Notes under the pieces: model-generated | Told to the model about the DNA's origin: nothing | The model's input: only the letters and a program-made list of their open reading frames with translations | Database searches by the model: none | Origin: Candidatus Zhuqueibacterota bacterium 4572_119 | GTDB taxonomy: Bacteria > Zhuqueibacterota > Zhuqueibacteria > Thermofontimicrobiales > Thermofontimicrobiaceae | Assembly (NCBI GenBank): GCA_002084535.1 | Contig: NBLI01000047.1 | Coordinates: 1-13,267, forward strand | Length of the DNA: 13,267 nucleotides | Direction: 5' to 3' | Shown here: in pieces, positions 1 through 8,142 of the stretch | How positions within the stretch are numbered: the first letter of the stretch is position 1 | Layout: each line of letters opens with the position of its first letter | Translations under genes and position numbers: made by a program

Positions 1-743
1 GAGTCCTTGCTAAAAACAATACAGGATTTATCAACTTTTTACCCGTATTTAAAATCAGTGGCTATAGTACCAATCGGATTAACAAAACACCGAAAAAATT
101 TATACCCTCTGAAGCCGGTGACAGCAGATTTTGCCCGCCGATTAATCCCTCAAGTTGATGAAATTGCTCAAAATTATAAAAATCAAAATAACGATTTTTT
201 TATTTATCTGGCTGATGAATTTTAGATTTTTTTATTTATCTGGCTGATGAATTTTATATTTTGGCTGGAATGGATTTGCCACAGGAAGAACGCTACGAGG
301 AATTCCACCAGGTTGAAAATGGTGTGGGCATGACCCGCTATTTTATCAATACATTTAAGGAACAAAACCAACAACTGCCGCATAGAATAACTCACAAGCG
401 CCGCTTAACCATCGTAACCGGCAAATTAGCCGGTAATATAATTGACGAAATTATCGTCAAGCGCTTAAACAGAATCAAAAATCTTGAAGTTAATTCTATT
501 ATCATAAAAAATAATTTTTTCGGTGAGAGCGTCACTGTTACCGGGCTGCTAACAGGTGAAGATATATACACGCAATTAAAACAAATTGAATATGGTGATT
601 ATGTCATTCTTCCCGCAAACTGCCTGAATTTTGAAGGTAAATTTTTAGATAACTGGACACCGGAAATGCTGGAAACAAAGCTTAACAGCAAAGTGGAAAT
701 AGTTGATTCTGATTTCATTTCTTTAATCGAGAGCATATCATGA
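1..743 (+). pseudogene. DUF512-family protein, C-terminal part, broken by a 32-bp tandem duplication
   Basis: This is the 3' part of a gene that enters from the left edge; frame 1 is open from base 1. The first segment (1-225) carries the DUF512 hallmark 'VAIVPIGLTKHRKNLYPLKP'. It stops at a TAG at 223-225, created by an exact 32-bp duplication (193-224 and 225-256). The second segment resumes in another frame with 'ILAGMDLP', 'ENGVGMTRYF', 'LTIVTGKLAG', 'FFGESVTVTGLLTG' and 'FLDNWTP', all DUF512 features. Deleting one copy gives one continuous frame reading 'ADEFYILAGMDLP', as in intact relatives. Known full-length members have an N-terminal PDZ-like and a radical-SAM-like region, which would lie outside the window; their function is not established. 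The stop overlaps the der start (ATGA, 740-743), and DUF512-der neighbours are familiar in other bacteria. Either the gene is inactivated or the duplication is an assembly error. Confidence 0.87.
193..256. repeat. Exact 32-bp tandem duplication inside the DUF512 gene
   Basis: Two identical head-to-tail copies lie at 193-224 and 225-256. Each runs from 'gattttttt' to 'gatgaatttta'. Because 32 is not a multiple of three, the extra copy shifts the frame and places a TAG at the junction. The unit contains a run of seven T, so slippage or recombination between short repeats is a plausible origin. A read-overlap or assembly artefact is equally possible. Confidence 0.95.
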
Positions 744-2053
744 AAAAACCAGTCGTAGCAATAATCGGCAGACCCAACGTCGGAAAATCAACTTTATACA
801 ATCGAATCATCCGGAAAAGGGACGCCATCGTTGACGATCAGCCAGGTGTTACCCGTGACCGAAAATACGCCGATGCTGAATGGAGCGGATTTAATTTTAC
901 TTTAATAGATACAGGTGGATATTTACCTGACACAGAAAACCTGATTCATCAGGCGGTCTATAACCAGGTTCATCAGGCAGTAAATGAAGCTGATGTGATT
1001 GTGCTGGTTGCAGATGTTGTATCCGGTATTACAAGCCTTGATTCAGAAGTAGCTAATATTATCAAGAAATCGAAAAAGCAGGCTGTTTTGGCTGTAAATA
1101 AAGTTGACAATCAGGAGCGGGAATATGACACATCAGAGTTTTACAAACTGGGTTTGGGAGACCCTGTTCCGATATCAGCATTGGGAGGGCGCAACATTGG
1201 CGATTTCCTGGACAAAGTTATAGACAATTTACCAGTTCAAGCGCCTGAAACTGCTGATGATGAATCAGAAATTAAAATCGCGGTAGTTGGAAAACCAAAT
1301 GTGGGTAAATCATCTTTTGTGAACGCGATACTGGGAAAAGATAAATTGATCGTTACAAATATTCCCGGGACGACGCGTGATGCCATTGACACACCGTTCA
1401 GTTATCACGATCAAAATTTCCTGCTTATCGATACCGCGGGTTTAAGGAAAAAAGCAAAAGTCAAAGAATCGGTCGAATATTTCAGCACGATCAGAACTAT
1501 TTCCAGCATTCAGCGCTGCGATATAGCGGTCATCCTGATTGACGCAGTTGAAGGCATCACCGACCAGGATAAAAAAGTTTTGGATGAAGCAGTCAAATTT
1601 AAAAAGGGAATTATTATTGCTGTAAATAAATGGGATTTAATTGAGAAAGACACATACACTGCCCAAAAATTTGAAACAGACATCAAGGACGAAATACCGT
1701 TCATTAATTATATCCCTATTTTATTTATTTCTGCTCTGACAAAGCAGCGGATTTTCAAAATCATCGATATCGCGAAATCAATTCATGGCGAGCGAGGAAA
1801 AAAAATTTCCACCAGCACACTTAACAATTATTTAGAACCAATAATGAAACAAACGACTCCGGCTGCTGTTGGTGGCAAAGAGATTAAAATTAAATATATC
1901 ACTCAAATAAAATCAGCACCTCCTGTGTTTGCTTTTTTCTGTAATCATCCAAATTTAATTAAATCGAATTATAAGTCATTTTTAGAAAAAAAAATCAGAG
2001 AACAATTTGGCTTTTTTGGAATTCCCATCACCCTACTCTTCAGGAGAAAATGA
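740..2053 (+). CDS. der: Ribosome-assembly GTPase Der (EngA)
   Basis: Der is a cytoplasmic GTPase needed for late assembly of the 50S ribosomal subunit, and it has two G domains in tandem. Both are visible here. Domain 1 has the P-loop GRPNVGKS (residues 10-17), DTGG (57-60) and NKVD (120-123). Domain 2 has GKPNVGKS (184-191), DTAG (231-234), NKWD (296-299) and the G5 'SAL' at 331-333. A KH-like C-terminal domain follows, ending 'FFGIPITLLFRRK'. The length of 437 aa is normal for the family. The ATG overlaps the stop of the DUF512 gene, so translation was probably coupled. With the upstream reading frame now broken, ribosomes no longer arrive through the full DUF512 frame but can still come from the downstream segment. 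A small oddity is K where many Der proteins have G in the 'SALTGQR' segment. Confidence 0.98.
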   Translation: MKKPVVAIIGRPNVGKSTLYNRIIRKRDAIVDDQPGVTRDRKYADAEWSGFNFTLIDTGGYLPDTENLIHQAVYNQVHQAVNEADVIVLVADVVSGITSLDSEVANIIKKSKKQAVLAVNKVDNQEREYDTSEFYKLGLGDPVPISALGGRNIGDFLDKVIDNLPVQAPETADDESEIKIAVVGKPNVGKSSFVNAILGKDKLIVTNIPGTTRDAIDTPFSYHDQNFLLIDTAGLRKKAKVKESVEYFSTIRTISSIQRCDIAVILIDAVEGITDQDKKVLDEAVKFKKGIIIAVNKWDLIEKDTYTAQKFETDIKDEIPFINYIPILFISALTKQRIFKIIDIAKSIHGERGKKISTSTLNNYLEPIMKQTTPAAVGGKEIKIKYITQIKSAPPVFAFFCNHPNLIKSNYKSFLEKKIREQFGFFGIPITLLFRRK

Positions 2054-2056
2054 CAG

Positions 2057-3517
2057 TTGAAAAAAATAACTTTGATTTATAGTATTCTGATTCTTTTAAT
2101 ACTAAAAAGCAGTTCAGTTTTCTCTCAGCAAATATTGTCGACTGGTCTCTCGAATGGAGAAATAAGCTATTATCAATATCTGGAATACAGCGCGCTAAAT
2201 GTTTTTGAACCGGAACAAGTACCTGAAAAGTACCGGAAACAAGAAAGCGATCCTCCTCAAAAAAGCGGTACCTTTATCATGATGGAAGTTAAGAGAAATT
2301 GGGACAAGTTGAGTGCAGCATCCCGGGAAATTCTGGCGAAACATTTGCAGCGACCGCAATTAGATTTTAACACATTAAGTCCGAGCGGCAAGTTCCGAAT
2401 TCATTATACGACTTCCGGTTATCATGCTATTGACGCGACGGACAATGATCACAATTCTGTCCCTGATTACGCGGATTCCGCTGGCATATATTTTGATTAT
2501 ATTCATTATTTGCTCATGGACAGCCTGGGCTATAAAGCGCCTCCTGCTGATTCCGGTGGATTGGGCAAAGAATTTGATGTTTATTTACTCAACTTATCAA
2601 TTTATTATGGTATCACCTGGCTTGAACCGGTACCCGGTGAAAACAATGTCTATTCCTGTTACATGGAGGTGGAGAATGATTTCTTGGGTTTTCCGACACC
2701 TCCTTATGGGGCACTGAAAGTCACATCAGCTCACGAGTATTTTCACGCGGTACAGGTCGGTTATTTCTACAGGGACGATGATGTATTCTTCATGGAAATG
2801 TCCTCCACCTGGATGGAAGATTTTGCCCACGAAGATGTAAATGATTACTTAAATTACCTATCATCTTTTTTCAACCGGATAAACTACCCGTTTTCTTACA
2901 CCGATGGAAATCTGGAATATGGAGCCTCTCTTTGGAATCACATGATCGCGAAAAAATATCGCGCTGATATTATTCTGAAAATTTGGGAGCAGATACCAAA
3001 CCAGAATGCCATGAATTCAATCTCGAACGCGTTGGTAAATTATGGCACTTCTTTTAGCGCGGAGTTAGCCAATTTCGGATTATGGAATTATTTCACCGGT
3101 GAGCGGAGCGACCCGGAGGCTTTTTATCCTGATGGCGAACTTTTCCCTGAAGCTAATTTTAAAGGACGATATACACTGAGTAGTAATGATTTGAATTTTG
3201 AATCAAGCATGAGTAAATTATCATCCAGTTATTACTTATTGGATGATCCGGTTAATGAAATAACCATCGGCTTAATTGTTACGAATTTTGAAACTCCTCA
3301 AAAAAACCATTACGGTAATTTGGATCCGCTGGATAAAACTGCTGATGGGAGACTCATTAAACATTACCCCATTGATACTCACGCCAGATTCTCGGATCAA
3401 ATCCCCTGGGACGGCAGGGACGACAGCGGAGCATTGGTCGCCAGTGGCGTTTACATCGCGGTAATGCGGGTCGGTAAAGATATAAACAGCAAAAAATTAG
3501 CAGTAATCAGAAAGTGA
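2057..3517 (+). CDS. Secreted zinc metalloprotease, MXAN_6640-like, with FlgD-like C-terminal segment
   Basis: This is a predicted exported metalloprotease; its substrate is unknown. The N-terminus has a lysine pair, a hydrophobic stretch (about residues 4-22) and a probable signal-peptidase site after 'SVFSQ'. A D/N-rich segment 'DATDNDHNSVPDYADSAG' (126-143) resembles the calcium-type loop seen ahead of the catalytic domain in MXAN_6640-like proteins. The zinc site is HEYFH (226-230), and E254 in 'TWMED' is a likely third ligand. The C-terminus contains 'WDGRDDSGALVASGVY' (451-466) and a terminal 'KKLAVIRK', the FlgD-Ig-like pattern common on secreted proteins of FCB bacteria. The start is TTG, supported by an AGGAG (2042-2046) at good spacing that lies inside the end of der, 3 nt before this gene. 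The family name comes from memory of motifs, without a search. Confidence 0.78.
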   Translation: MKKITLIYSILILLILKSSSVFSQQILSTGLSNGEISYYQYLEYSALNVFEPEQVPEKYRKQESDPPQKSGTFIMMEVKRNWDKLSAASREILAKHLQRPQLDFNTLSPSGKFRIHYTTSGYHAIDATDNDHNSVPDYADSAGIYFDYIHYLLMDSLGYKAPPADSGGLGKEFDVYLLNLSIYYGITWLEPVPGENNVYSCYMEVENDFLGFPTPPYGALKVTSAHEYFHAVQVGYFYRDDDVFFMEMSSTWMEDFAHEDVNDYLNYLSSFFNRINYPFSYTDGNLEYGASLWNHMIAKKYRADIILKIWEQIPNQNAMNSISNALVNYGTSFSAELANFGLWNYFTGERSDPEAFYPDGELFPEANFKGRYTLSSNDLNFESSMSKLSSSYYLLDDPVNEITIGLIVTNFETPQKNHYGNLDPLDKTADGRLIKHYPIDTHARFSDQIPWDGRDDSGALVASGVYIAVMRVGKDINSKKLAVIRK

Positions 3518-3527
3518 AAGAAGAAAC

Positions 3528-4178
3528 ATGGAAAATCTATTTCAATTTATTATTATCGCGCCACCAATTTTAATCGCGCTCACGTTTCATGAATTTGCCC
3601 ATGCTTATGTAGCATTTCGATTAGGTGATCCAACAGCTAAACAAATGGGAAGATTAACGCTTAATCCGCTGGTACACCTTGATTTATTGGGAACCGCGAT
3701 GTTGTTTATCGCGCACATCGGTTGGGCAAAACCGGTACCGGTGAATCCTGCCTATTTTAAAAATCCCAAACGCGATTTGCTCTGGGTTTCACTTGCTGGT
3801 CCCATGTCCAATTTATTGTTGGCGTTTATATTCGGGCTGGTTTGCCGTTTTTGGGGAATCGAAAGCTTGCGACATCTTGACTATGGTTTAACCGGCATTA
3901 TCCAATTTATGGTTGCCTTTGGCATGATAATTAACATCGTATTGGCGTTTTTTAATTTCCTGCCGATTCCGCCGCTTGACGGCTCGAAAATTTTGATGGG
4001 ATTAGTACCGCAAAAATATGAAAGACAGCTTGTCCCCTACTTAAGATATGGACCGACTGTTTTGATTACTCTCATCGCCATTGGATTTATTACAAAAGTC
4101 TCCATTTTATGGGCGATAATTGATCCTTTTGTGAAGTTCTTTTCCTATTTATTCGCTGGAGCAAATCTATCGTTTTAA
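3528..4178 (+). CDS. Membrane site-2-type metalloprotease, peptidase M50 family
   Basis: This is a polytopic inner-membrane zinc protease of the short site-2 protease group, the type that cleaves substrates within the membrane. HEFAH (residues 21-25) lies in the first hydrophobic segment and supplies two zinc ligands and the catalytic Glu. 'NFLPIPPLDGSKIL' (143-156) supplies the third ligand, D151. The segment 'SLAGPMSNLLLAF' (88-100) is the conserved membrane motif between them. About five or six hydrophobic segments are visible over 216 aa. There is no PDZ domain, so it is the compact form and not RseP-like. Its substrate cannot be read from the sequence. It begins 10 nt after the secreted metalloprotease gene and is the last gene before the terminator, so it is probably co-transcribed with der. 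Confidence 0.92.
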   Translation: MENLFQFIIIAPPILIALTFHEFAHAYVAFRLGDPTAKQMGRLTLNPLVHLDLLGTAMLFIAHIGWAKPVPVNPAYFKNPKRDLLWVSLAGPMSNLLLAFIFGLVCRFWGIESLRHLDYGLTGIIQFMVAFGMIINIVLAFFNFLPIPPLDGSKILMGLVPQKYERQLVPYLRYGPTVLITLIAIGFITKVSILWAIIDPFVKFFSYLFAGANLSF

Positions 4179-4182
4179 TGTT

Positions 4183-4225
4183 AAAAAAGCCCACAAAAAA
4201 CAGAATATTTTTGTAGGCTTTTTTT
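4183..4225. terminator. Rho-independent terminator, probably bidirectional
   Basis: The arms at 4183-4199 and 4208-4224 form a 17-bp stem with a single mismatch around an 8-nt loop. The stem has an A6 run at its left foot and a T7 run at its right. It lies 4 nt after the M50 stop and about 45 nt before the stop of the convergent gene, so it can terminate either strand. Confidence 0.9.
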
Positions 4226-4268
4226 ATTAGCAAATTTATTAGACGCTCAAAATCTAATTTCTATTAAA

Positions 4269-5843
4269 TCACCACCAAATTTGTTCGCCATTTTCAATTG
4301 TAAAAATTCGTTCATCTTTCCGGGAACCTTCTGCCACTAACCAATACAATCCATTAGCCGGCACATCTTCAAAAATCAACGCCTTCTCAGCAGCTATCTT
4401 TTTACCAAGTGATACCCATTTATGCTGCCAATAAAATAATTCGTAACTCCTCCCCTTCTCAAAAAACGCTTTAGCAATTCCGTCAGTACTTTTTACCAAT
4501 TTTCTTCGTGTGGTGGAAAGTAAATTAATTGTTGTCCTGTTTTTACTATCAGCATCCAACTTTTGTATCTCACCGTTTTTCCCAAGAATCAAAGCCGAAG
4601 CAGCCGGAATTAATTCTTCATTTGCATAGTACATTGGTAAATAAGCAATGTTCCTGCCCATATCAGTGAAAGTGACTTTTGCATCTTCAATTTTACCCCA
4701 GTGAATTGCCTTCCATTCTCCAGCGTTAAAAACACAGAGATAAGCGTAATTTACACTATCGGGTACCGGATTTTCCAGCGTAATGTTAACATCAGAGACG
4801 TCGGTATAATCAGAAGTAACATCTTTATAATTTTTCCGTGAAAGCCATTGTGGCGCTTTTTCCCATTCAGGTTTCCGGAATATCAGATTCTGCTTTTGCA
4901 CTGAAAAAGTTTTGCGATAAACTTTTGCCATCCTGTTGTGAAGTTTATAATCGCCGGGATTCGACTCGCCGCCCATAAACATGATTACTTTACCGTCCCG
5001 GTCAAGAATAGCGTTCCAGGCGTGGTTGTTACCCGTGTCCGCCCAGTGCGGTGTATAATCGCTGGTAACTGCCAGTCCATTGGCACGCATGGCAAAAATC
5101 GCCAGGTTTGTCATGTCCTCACAGCGTCCCATTTTATTGTCCAACATTTCACTTAAACCCTGGTCAGTGGGATGACGGTAAAACCGGGGGTCAAAAGAGA
5201 ACCATGATTTAATTTCATCATTAATCAATCGCGCAGCTTCGATGGGATCTTCAGGGTTATCCATCTTTGTTTTTAGCTCCCCAAATTGTTCCCAAAAATG
5301 AGGACGCCATTTTTCCAAAGGCTCATTGCTGCCACGATACGGAAGAACATATTCACAAAAATTTTCAAAGGAAAGATGCTTAGCCCATGGTTTCTCCTGC
5401 CAGGCGCGAAACGCCATATCAATATTGTGAATCAGCAAATCCGCGGTTATATTTGTCAAATCCTTGACAATCTCATCGCGCGAAAAATCAAGCGCGCCAC
5501 GCTCCTTTTCTACTTCATCCCAGGCGTTGATCAAACTTTTGTAGTCAGGATAATCAAGCACGTTGATATTCACTTCTGCCCTGGTTGAATCAAAAAGTTT
5601 GTAAATGACATAACTGTGCCCTTCCATATTTTCAATCAAATAATAAGCGGCTTGCAATTTAAGAGAATCATTTTGTTCGGAATAATGTTTAATTACTTTT
5701 TCCAGTTCGTTTCGATTTTCACCAGCTTTTTTTAGCGCTGCTTTCACTCCGGGGGGATAATTATTTGAATAATCTCTAATGACTAAAATTATAGCGATAA
5801 TCAAAATTAGTCCTAATATCAAAGCAAGTTTTTTTCGATTCAT
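4269..5843 (-). CDS. Membrane-anchored transglutaminase-like domain protein
   Basis: This is a predicted membrane-anchored or exported protein with a papain-like transglutaminase fold; its role is unknown. It has an N-terminal hydrophobic segment ('LALILGLILIIAIILVI'). A helical region follows with 'AAYYLIENMEGH' and 'AWQEKPWAKHLSFENFCEYVLPYR', which I associate with a Bacteroidota-type family. The transglutaminase core has Cys in 'GRCEDMTN' (C241) and His in 'NNHAWNAI' (H274). The usual catalytic Asp is not obvious after 'DRDGKVIMF', and E in 'GGES' may replace it. The C-terminal 200 residues look beta-rich. I prefer the second ATG (5843-5841), giving 524 aa, because GAGGG sits 5 nt before it; the first ATG at 5855 lies within that ribosome-binding region. 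It is transcribed divergently from thyX. Confidence 0.82.
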   Translation of the reverse strand: MNRKKLALILGLILIIAIILVIRDYSNNYPPGVKAALKKAGENRNELEKVIKHYSEQNDSLKLQAAYYLIENMEGHSYVIYKLFDSTRAEVNINVLDYPDYKSLINAWDEVEKERGALDFSRDEIVKDLTNITADLLIHNIDMAFRAWQEKPWAKHLSFENFCEYVLPYRGSNEPLEKWRPHFWEQFGELKTKMDNPEDPIEAARLINDEIKSWFSFDPRFYRHPTDQGLSEMLDNKMGRCEDMTNLAIFAMRANGLAVTSDYTPHWADTGNNHAWNAILDRDGKVIMFMGGESNPGDYKLHNRMAKVYRKTFSVQKQNLIFRKPEWEKAPQWLSRKNYKDVTSDYTDVSDVNITLENPVPDSVNYAYLCVFNAGEWKAIHWGKIEDAKVTFTDMGRNIAYLPMYYANEELIPAASALILGKNGEIQKLDADSKNRTTINLLSTTRRKLVKSTDGIAKAFFEKGRSYELFYWQHKWVSLGKKIAAEKALIFEDVPANGLYWLVAEGSRKDERIFTIENGEQIWW

Positions 5844-5848
5844 AATAG

Positions 5849-5853
5849 CCCTC
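5849..5853 (-). promoter_or_regulatory. Ribosome binding site that decides the start of the transglutaminase-like gene
   Basis: Read on the minus strand, GAGGG is followed by 5 nt and then ATG at 5843. An in-frame ATG at 5855 overlaps this site and has no good Shine-Dalgarno of its own. The shorter protein is therefore the better call. Confidence 0.65.
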
Positions 5854-5883
5854 ATTATTTTTATTTCATGTTCGAGTTAAGTT

Positions 5884-5912
5884 AATATTTTTTTCACGAA
5901 ATTGCAAGTGAA
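5884..5912 (-). promoter_or_regulatory. Possible sigma70-type promoter for the transglutaminase-like gene
   Basis: On the minus strand a -35-like TTCACT (5912-5907) is followed after 17 nt by a -10-like AATATT (5889-5884). The match to consensus is moderate. Support comes from its mirror symmetry with the better thyX promoter on the other strand. Confidence 0.35.
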
Positions 5913-5922
5913 TAAAATTTAT

Positions 5923-5951
5923 TTGACTCTTTGCTAACTTTTTTCTATATT
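5923..5951 (+). promoter_or_regulatory. Sigma70-type promoter for thyX-pepT
   Basis: TTGACT (5923-5928), a 17-nt spacer and TATATT (5946-5951) lie about 45 nt before the thyX start codon. This is a close match to the general bacterial consensus at ideal spacing. A Bacteroidota-type -33/-7 promoter would look different, so the call depends on the organism's sigma factor. Confidence 0.55.
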
Positions 5952-5995
5952 AACTTTACATTTAAAATTAACCACAATCACAAAAAGCAGGAATT

Positions 5996-6853
5996 ATGAA
6001 AAGAACAACACTTCCTCAAATGGATGAAATATTAGGTAAGGAATTCCCTTGCCTAAATCACGGTTTTGTCCGCTTAATTGATTACATGGGATCGGACGAG
6101 GCAATTGTTCAGGCGGCAAGGGTTTCCTACGGAAAAGGGACAAAACAGGTCAGCCAGGACAGGGGGCTGATCCGTTATCTGATGCGTCATCATCACACAT
6201 CTCCGTTTGAAATGGTAGAATTCAAGTTTCATTGCAAGTTACCGATCTTCGTAGCCAGACAATGGATAAGACACCGGACAGCCAGTGTAAATGAATATTC
6301 CCTGCGCTATTCTGAAGCGGTGAAAGAATTTTATATCCCTGATTCAGATGTCATCCGGCTGCAATCCCAAACAAACCGGCAGGGCAGATCAGAAGATTCT
6401 GTTCCACCTGAAAAACAAAAAAAAGTACTGCAAATTCTTGAGAAACATAATCAGCAAGCATGGAGTGATTACCAGGAAATGGAGCAGTCCGGTCTTGCCC
6501 GCGAACTGGCAAGGATTCATTTACCGGTTTCTCTTTATACTGAATGGTATTGGAAAATAGATTTACACAACCTGATGCATTTTTTGAGATTGCGTCTTGA
6601 TCCAACTGCCCAGTATGAAATCCGCGTATATGCCGATATTATCGCCGAGATCACTAAAGCCGCTGTACCGATAAGCTGGGAAGCTTTTGAAGATTATATT
6701 TTATTTTCAAAAACATTTTCAAAACTTGAATTCGAAGTATTAAAAAAAGCTCTGGAAAAATTAGAAGAGCAACCAGACTGGCAGAAGCTGGGAGAGGAGG
6801 CTGGACTTTCAAAAAGAGAATCAACTGAATTTATTGATAAATTGAAAAGCTAA
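5996..6853 (+). CDS. thyX: FAD-dependent thymidylate synthase ThyX
   Basis: ThyX makes dTMP from dUMP using methylene-tetrahydrofolate as carbon donor and NADPH through FAD; it is a cytoplasmic homotetramer. The signature RHRxxSxNExSxRYS is complete as RHRTASVNEYSLRYS (residues 92-106), with S97 in the expected place. Conserved surroundings are also present: 'ARVSYG' (41-46), 'HHHTSPFE' (65-72), 'ARELARIHLP' (168-177) and 'DLHNLMHFLRLR' (189-200). The length of 285 aa is on the long side, mainly from a C-terminal helical tail rich in K and E. The ATG follows AGGA at a short spacing (5989-5992). pepT starts 15 nt after its stop, so the two are probably one transcript. No ThyA gene is in view. 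Confidence 0.97.
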   Translation: MKRTTLPQMDEILGKEFPCLNHGFVRLIDYMGSDEAIVQAARVSYGKGTKQVSQDRGLIRYLMRHHHTSPFEMVEFKFHCKLPIFVARQWIRHRTASVNEYSLRYSEAVKEFYIPDSDVIRLQSQTNRQGRSEDSVPPEKQKKVLQILEKHNQQAWSDYQEMEQSGLARELARIHLPVSLYTEWYWKIDLHNLMHFLRLRLDPTAQYEIRVYADIIAEITKAAVPISWEAFEDYILFSKTFSKLEFEVLKKALEKLEEQPDWQKLGEEAGLSKRESTEFIDKLKS

Positions 6854-6868
6854 AACGAGGAGTTCGAT

Positions 6869-8113
6869 ATGAGCGAAAAGATAAACTTTACTGTTGTAAG
6901 CAGGTTTTTGAAATATGTAAAATATGATACACAATCATCCGAAACATCAGAGACTTACCCCAGCACTGAAAAACAAAAAATATTGGGAAAAGTTTTAGTT
7001 GAAGAACTGAAGGAAATTGGTTTAACAGAAGTAGAGATTGATAAGTATGGCTATGTAACCGGAACGCTTGAAGCGAACACTGATAAAGCTGTCCCTGTTA
7101 TAGGATTGATCTCTCACATGGATACCTCTCCTGATGTTTCAGGGAAGGATGTTAAAGCTGTTATTCACGAAAATTATCAAGGAAGCGAACTTGTACTCCC
7201 CGGAGATAAATCTATCATAATTAAACCCGAAGAGAACCCGGCTCTGAAGGCGCAAATTGGAAATGACATTATCACTTCGGATGGGACAACCCTGCTCGGC
7301 GCTGATAATAAAGCCGGCATCGCGGAAATATTCGACGCGCTCACACACCTGGTCAACAACCCGGAAATTAAACACGGCAAAATTCGCGTCGCCATCACAC
7401 CGGACGAAGAAGTTGGCGCCGGCACCAAATATTTTGAAACGAATAAATTCGGCGCGGATTATGCTTATACCATCGACGGCGAAACAGTCGGGGAAATCGA
7501 GGATGAAACCTTTTGCGCTGACACCGTTACCGTGACTTTTAAAGGAGTTAATGTTCATCCGGGATACGCTAAAAACAAACTAGTCAACGCTATTAAAATC
7601 GCGGCAAAACTGGTCGATAAACTTCCCAAAGACCGGCTTTCCCCTGAAACAACCGAGAAACGTGAAGGATATGTCCATCCCTACGTTTTTAATGGCGGCA
7701 TCGAAGAAGCAACTGTAAAAATTCTTATCCGTGATTTTACGGTTGAAGGGCTGGAAAAACACGAAGCATATTTGAAAGATTTAACCGAAAAAGTTGTGGC
7801 GGAATTTCCCAAAGCATCATTTGATTTTAAAATTGAAGAATCATACAGGAATATGAAATACAAACTGGATGAAGATCCCAAAGTTGTGGAATACGCGCTG
7901 GAAGCAGTGAAACGAAGCGGAATCAAGCCCATCAAAAATCTCATCCGCGGCGGAACAGACGGGGCGCGTCTTTCCTATGACGGATTATTAACTCCGAACA
8001 TTTTCACCGGCGGACACAATTTTCACTCTAAGCAGGAATGGATTTCTATTCAGGACATGAAAAAAGCGGTGGAAGTAATTATCAACCTGATTAAAATTTG
8101 GGAAGAAAAATAA
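6869..8113 (+). CDS. pepT: Peptidase T (tripeptide aminopeptidase), M20B family
   Basis: This cytoplasmic zinc aminopeptidase removes the N-terminal residue from tripeptides during peptide turnover. The dinuclear site can be followed in order: H83 and D85 in 'SHMDTSPD', D146 in 'GADNKAG', E180/E181 in 'PDEEVG', D203 in 'TIDGE', and H386 in 'HNFHSKQEW'. The dimerisation domain lies between about residues 210 and 330. The length of 414 aa is normal. A strong GAGGAG (6857-6862) stands 6 nt before the ATG. It follows thyX by 15 nt. Its middle third is visibly richer in G+C than the region after the gene (for example 31 of 60 bases at 7381-7440). The stop codon overlaps the left copy of the 12-bp direct repeat. 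Confidence 0.96.
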   Translation: MSEKINFTVVSRFLKYVKYDTQSSETSETYPSTEKQKILGKVLVEELKEIGLTEVEIDKYGYVTGTLEANTDKAVPVIGLISHMDTSPDVSGKDVKAVIHENYQGSELVLPGDKSIIIKPEENPALKAQIGNDIITSDGTTLLGADNKAGIAEIFDALTHLVNNPEIKHGKIRVAITPDEEVGAGTKYFETNKFGADYAYTIDGETVGEIEDETFCADTVTVTFKGVNVHPGYAKNKLVNAIKIAAKLVDKLPKDRLSPETTEKREGYVHPYVFNGGIEEATVKILIRDFTVEGLEKHEAYLKDLTEKVVAEFPKASFDFKIEESYRNMKYKLDEDPKVVEYALEAVKRSGIKPIKNLIRGGTDGARLSYDGLLTPNIFTGGHNFHSKQEWISIQDMKKAVEVIINLIKIWEEK

Positions 8114-8120
8114 ATAACTA
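8109..8120 (+). repeat. Left copy of a 12-bp direct repeat bounding the accessory patch
   Basis: AATAAATAACTA occurs here, overlapping the pepT stop codon, and again exactly at 10068-10079 just before the acyl-CoA ligase gene. The pair encloses the AT-rich patch with headless frames and the AAA ATPase. It could be a target duplication or the trace of a recombination event. The repeat is AT-rich, so chance is not excluded. Confidence 0.5.
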
Positions 8121-8142
8121 ATTTTATCTGATTTGTTTTTAG

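Noticed and set aside
261..743. A stand-alone gene starting at TTG 261
   Set aside because: The sequence is the continuation of the DUF512 protein after the duplication, and the TTG codes a conserved internal Leu ('YILAG'). There is no ribosome-binding site.
7139..7558. A 139-codon open frame antisense within pepT, with others nearby on the minus strand
   Set aside because: It lies entirely opposite a clear, motif-complete pepT. Long antisense frames are common there because of the codon bias in its G+C-richer middle. It has no protein-family features or ribosome-binding site.
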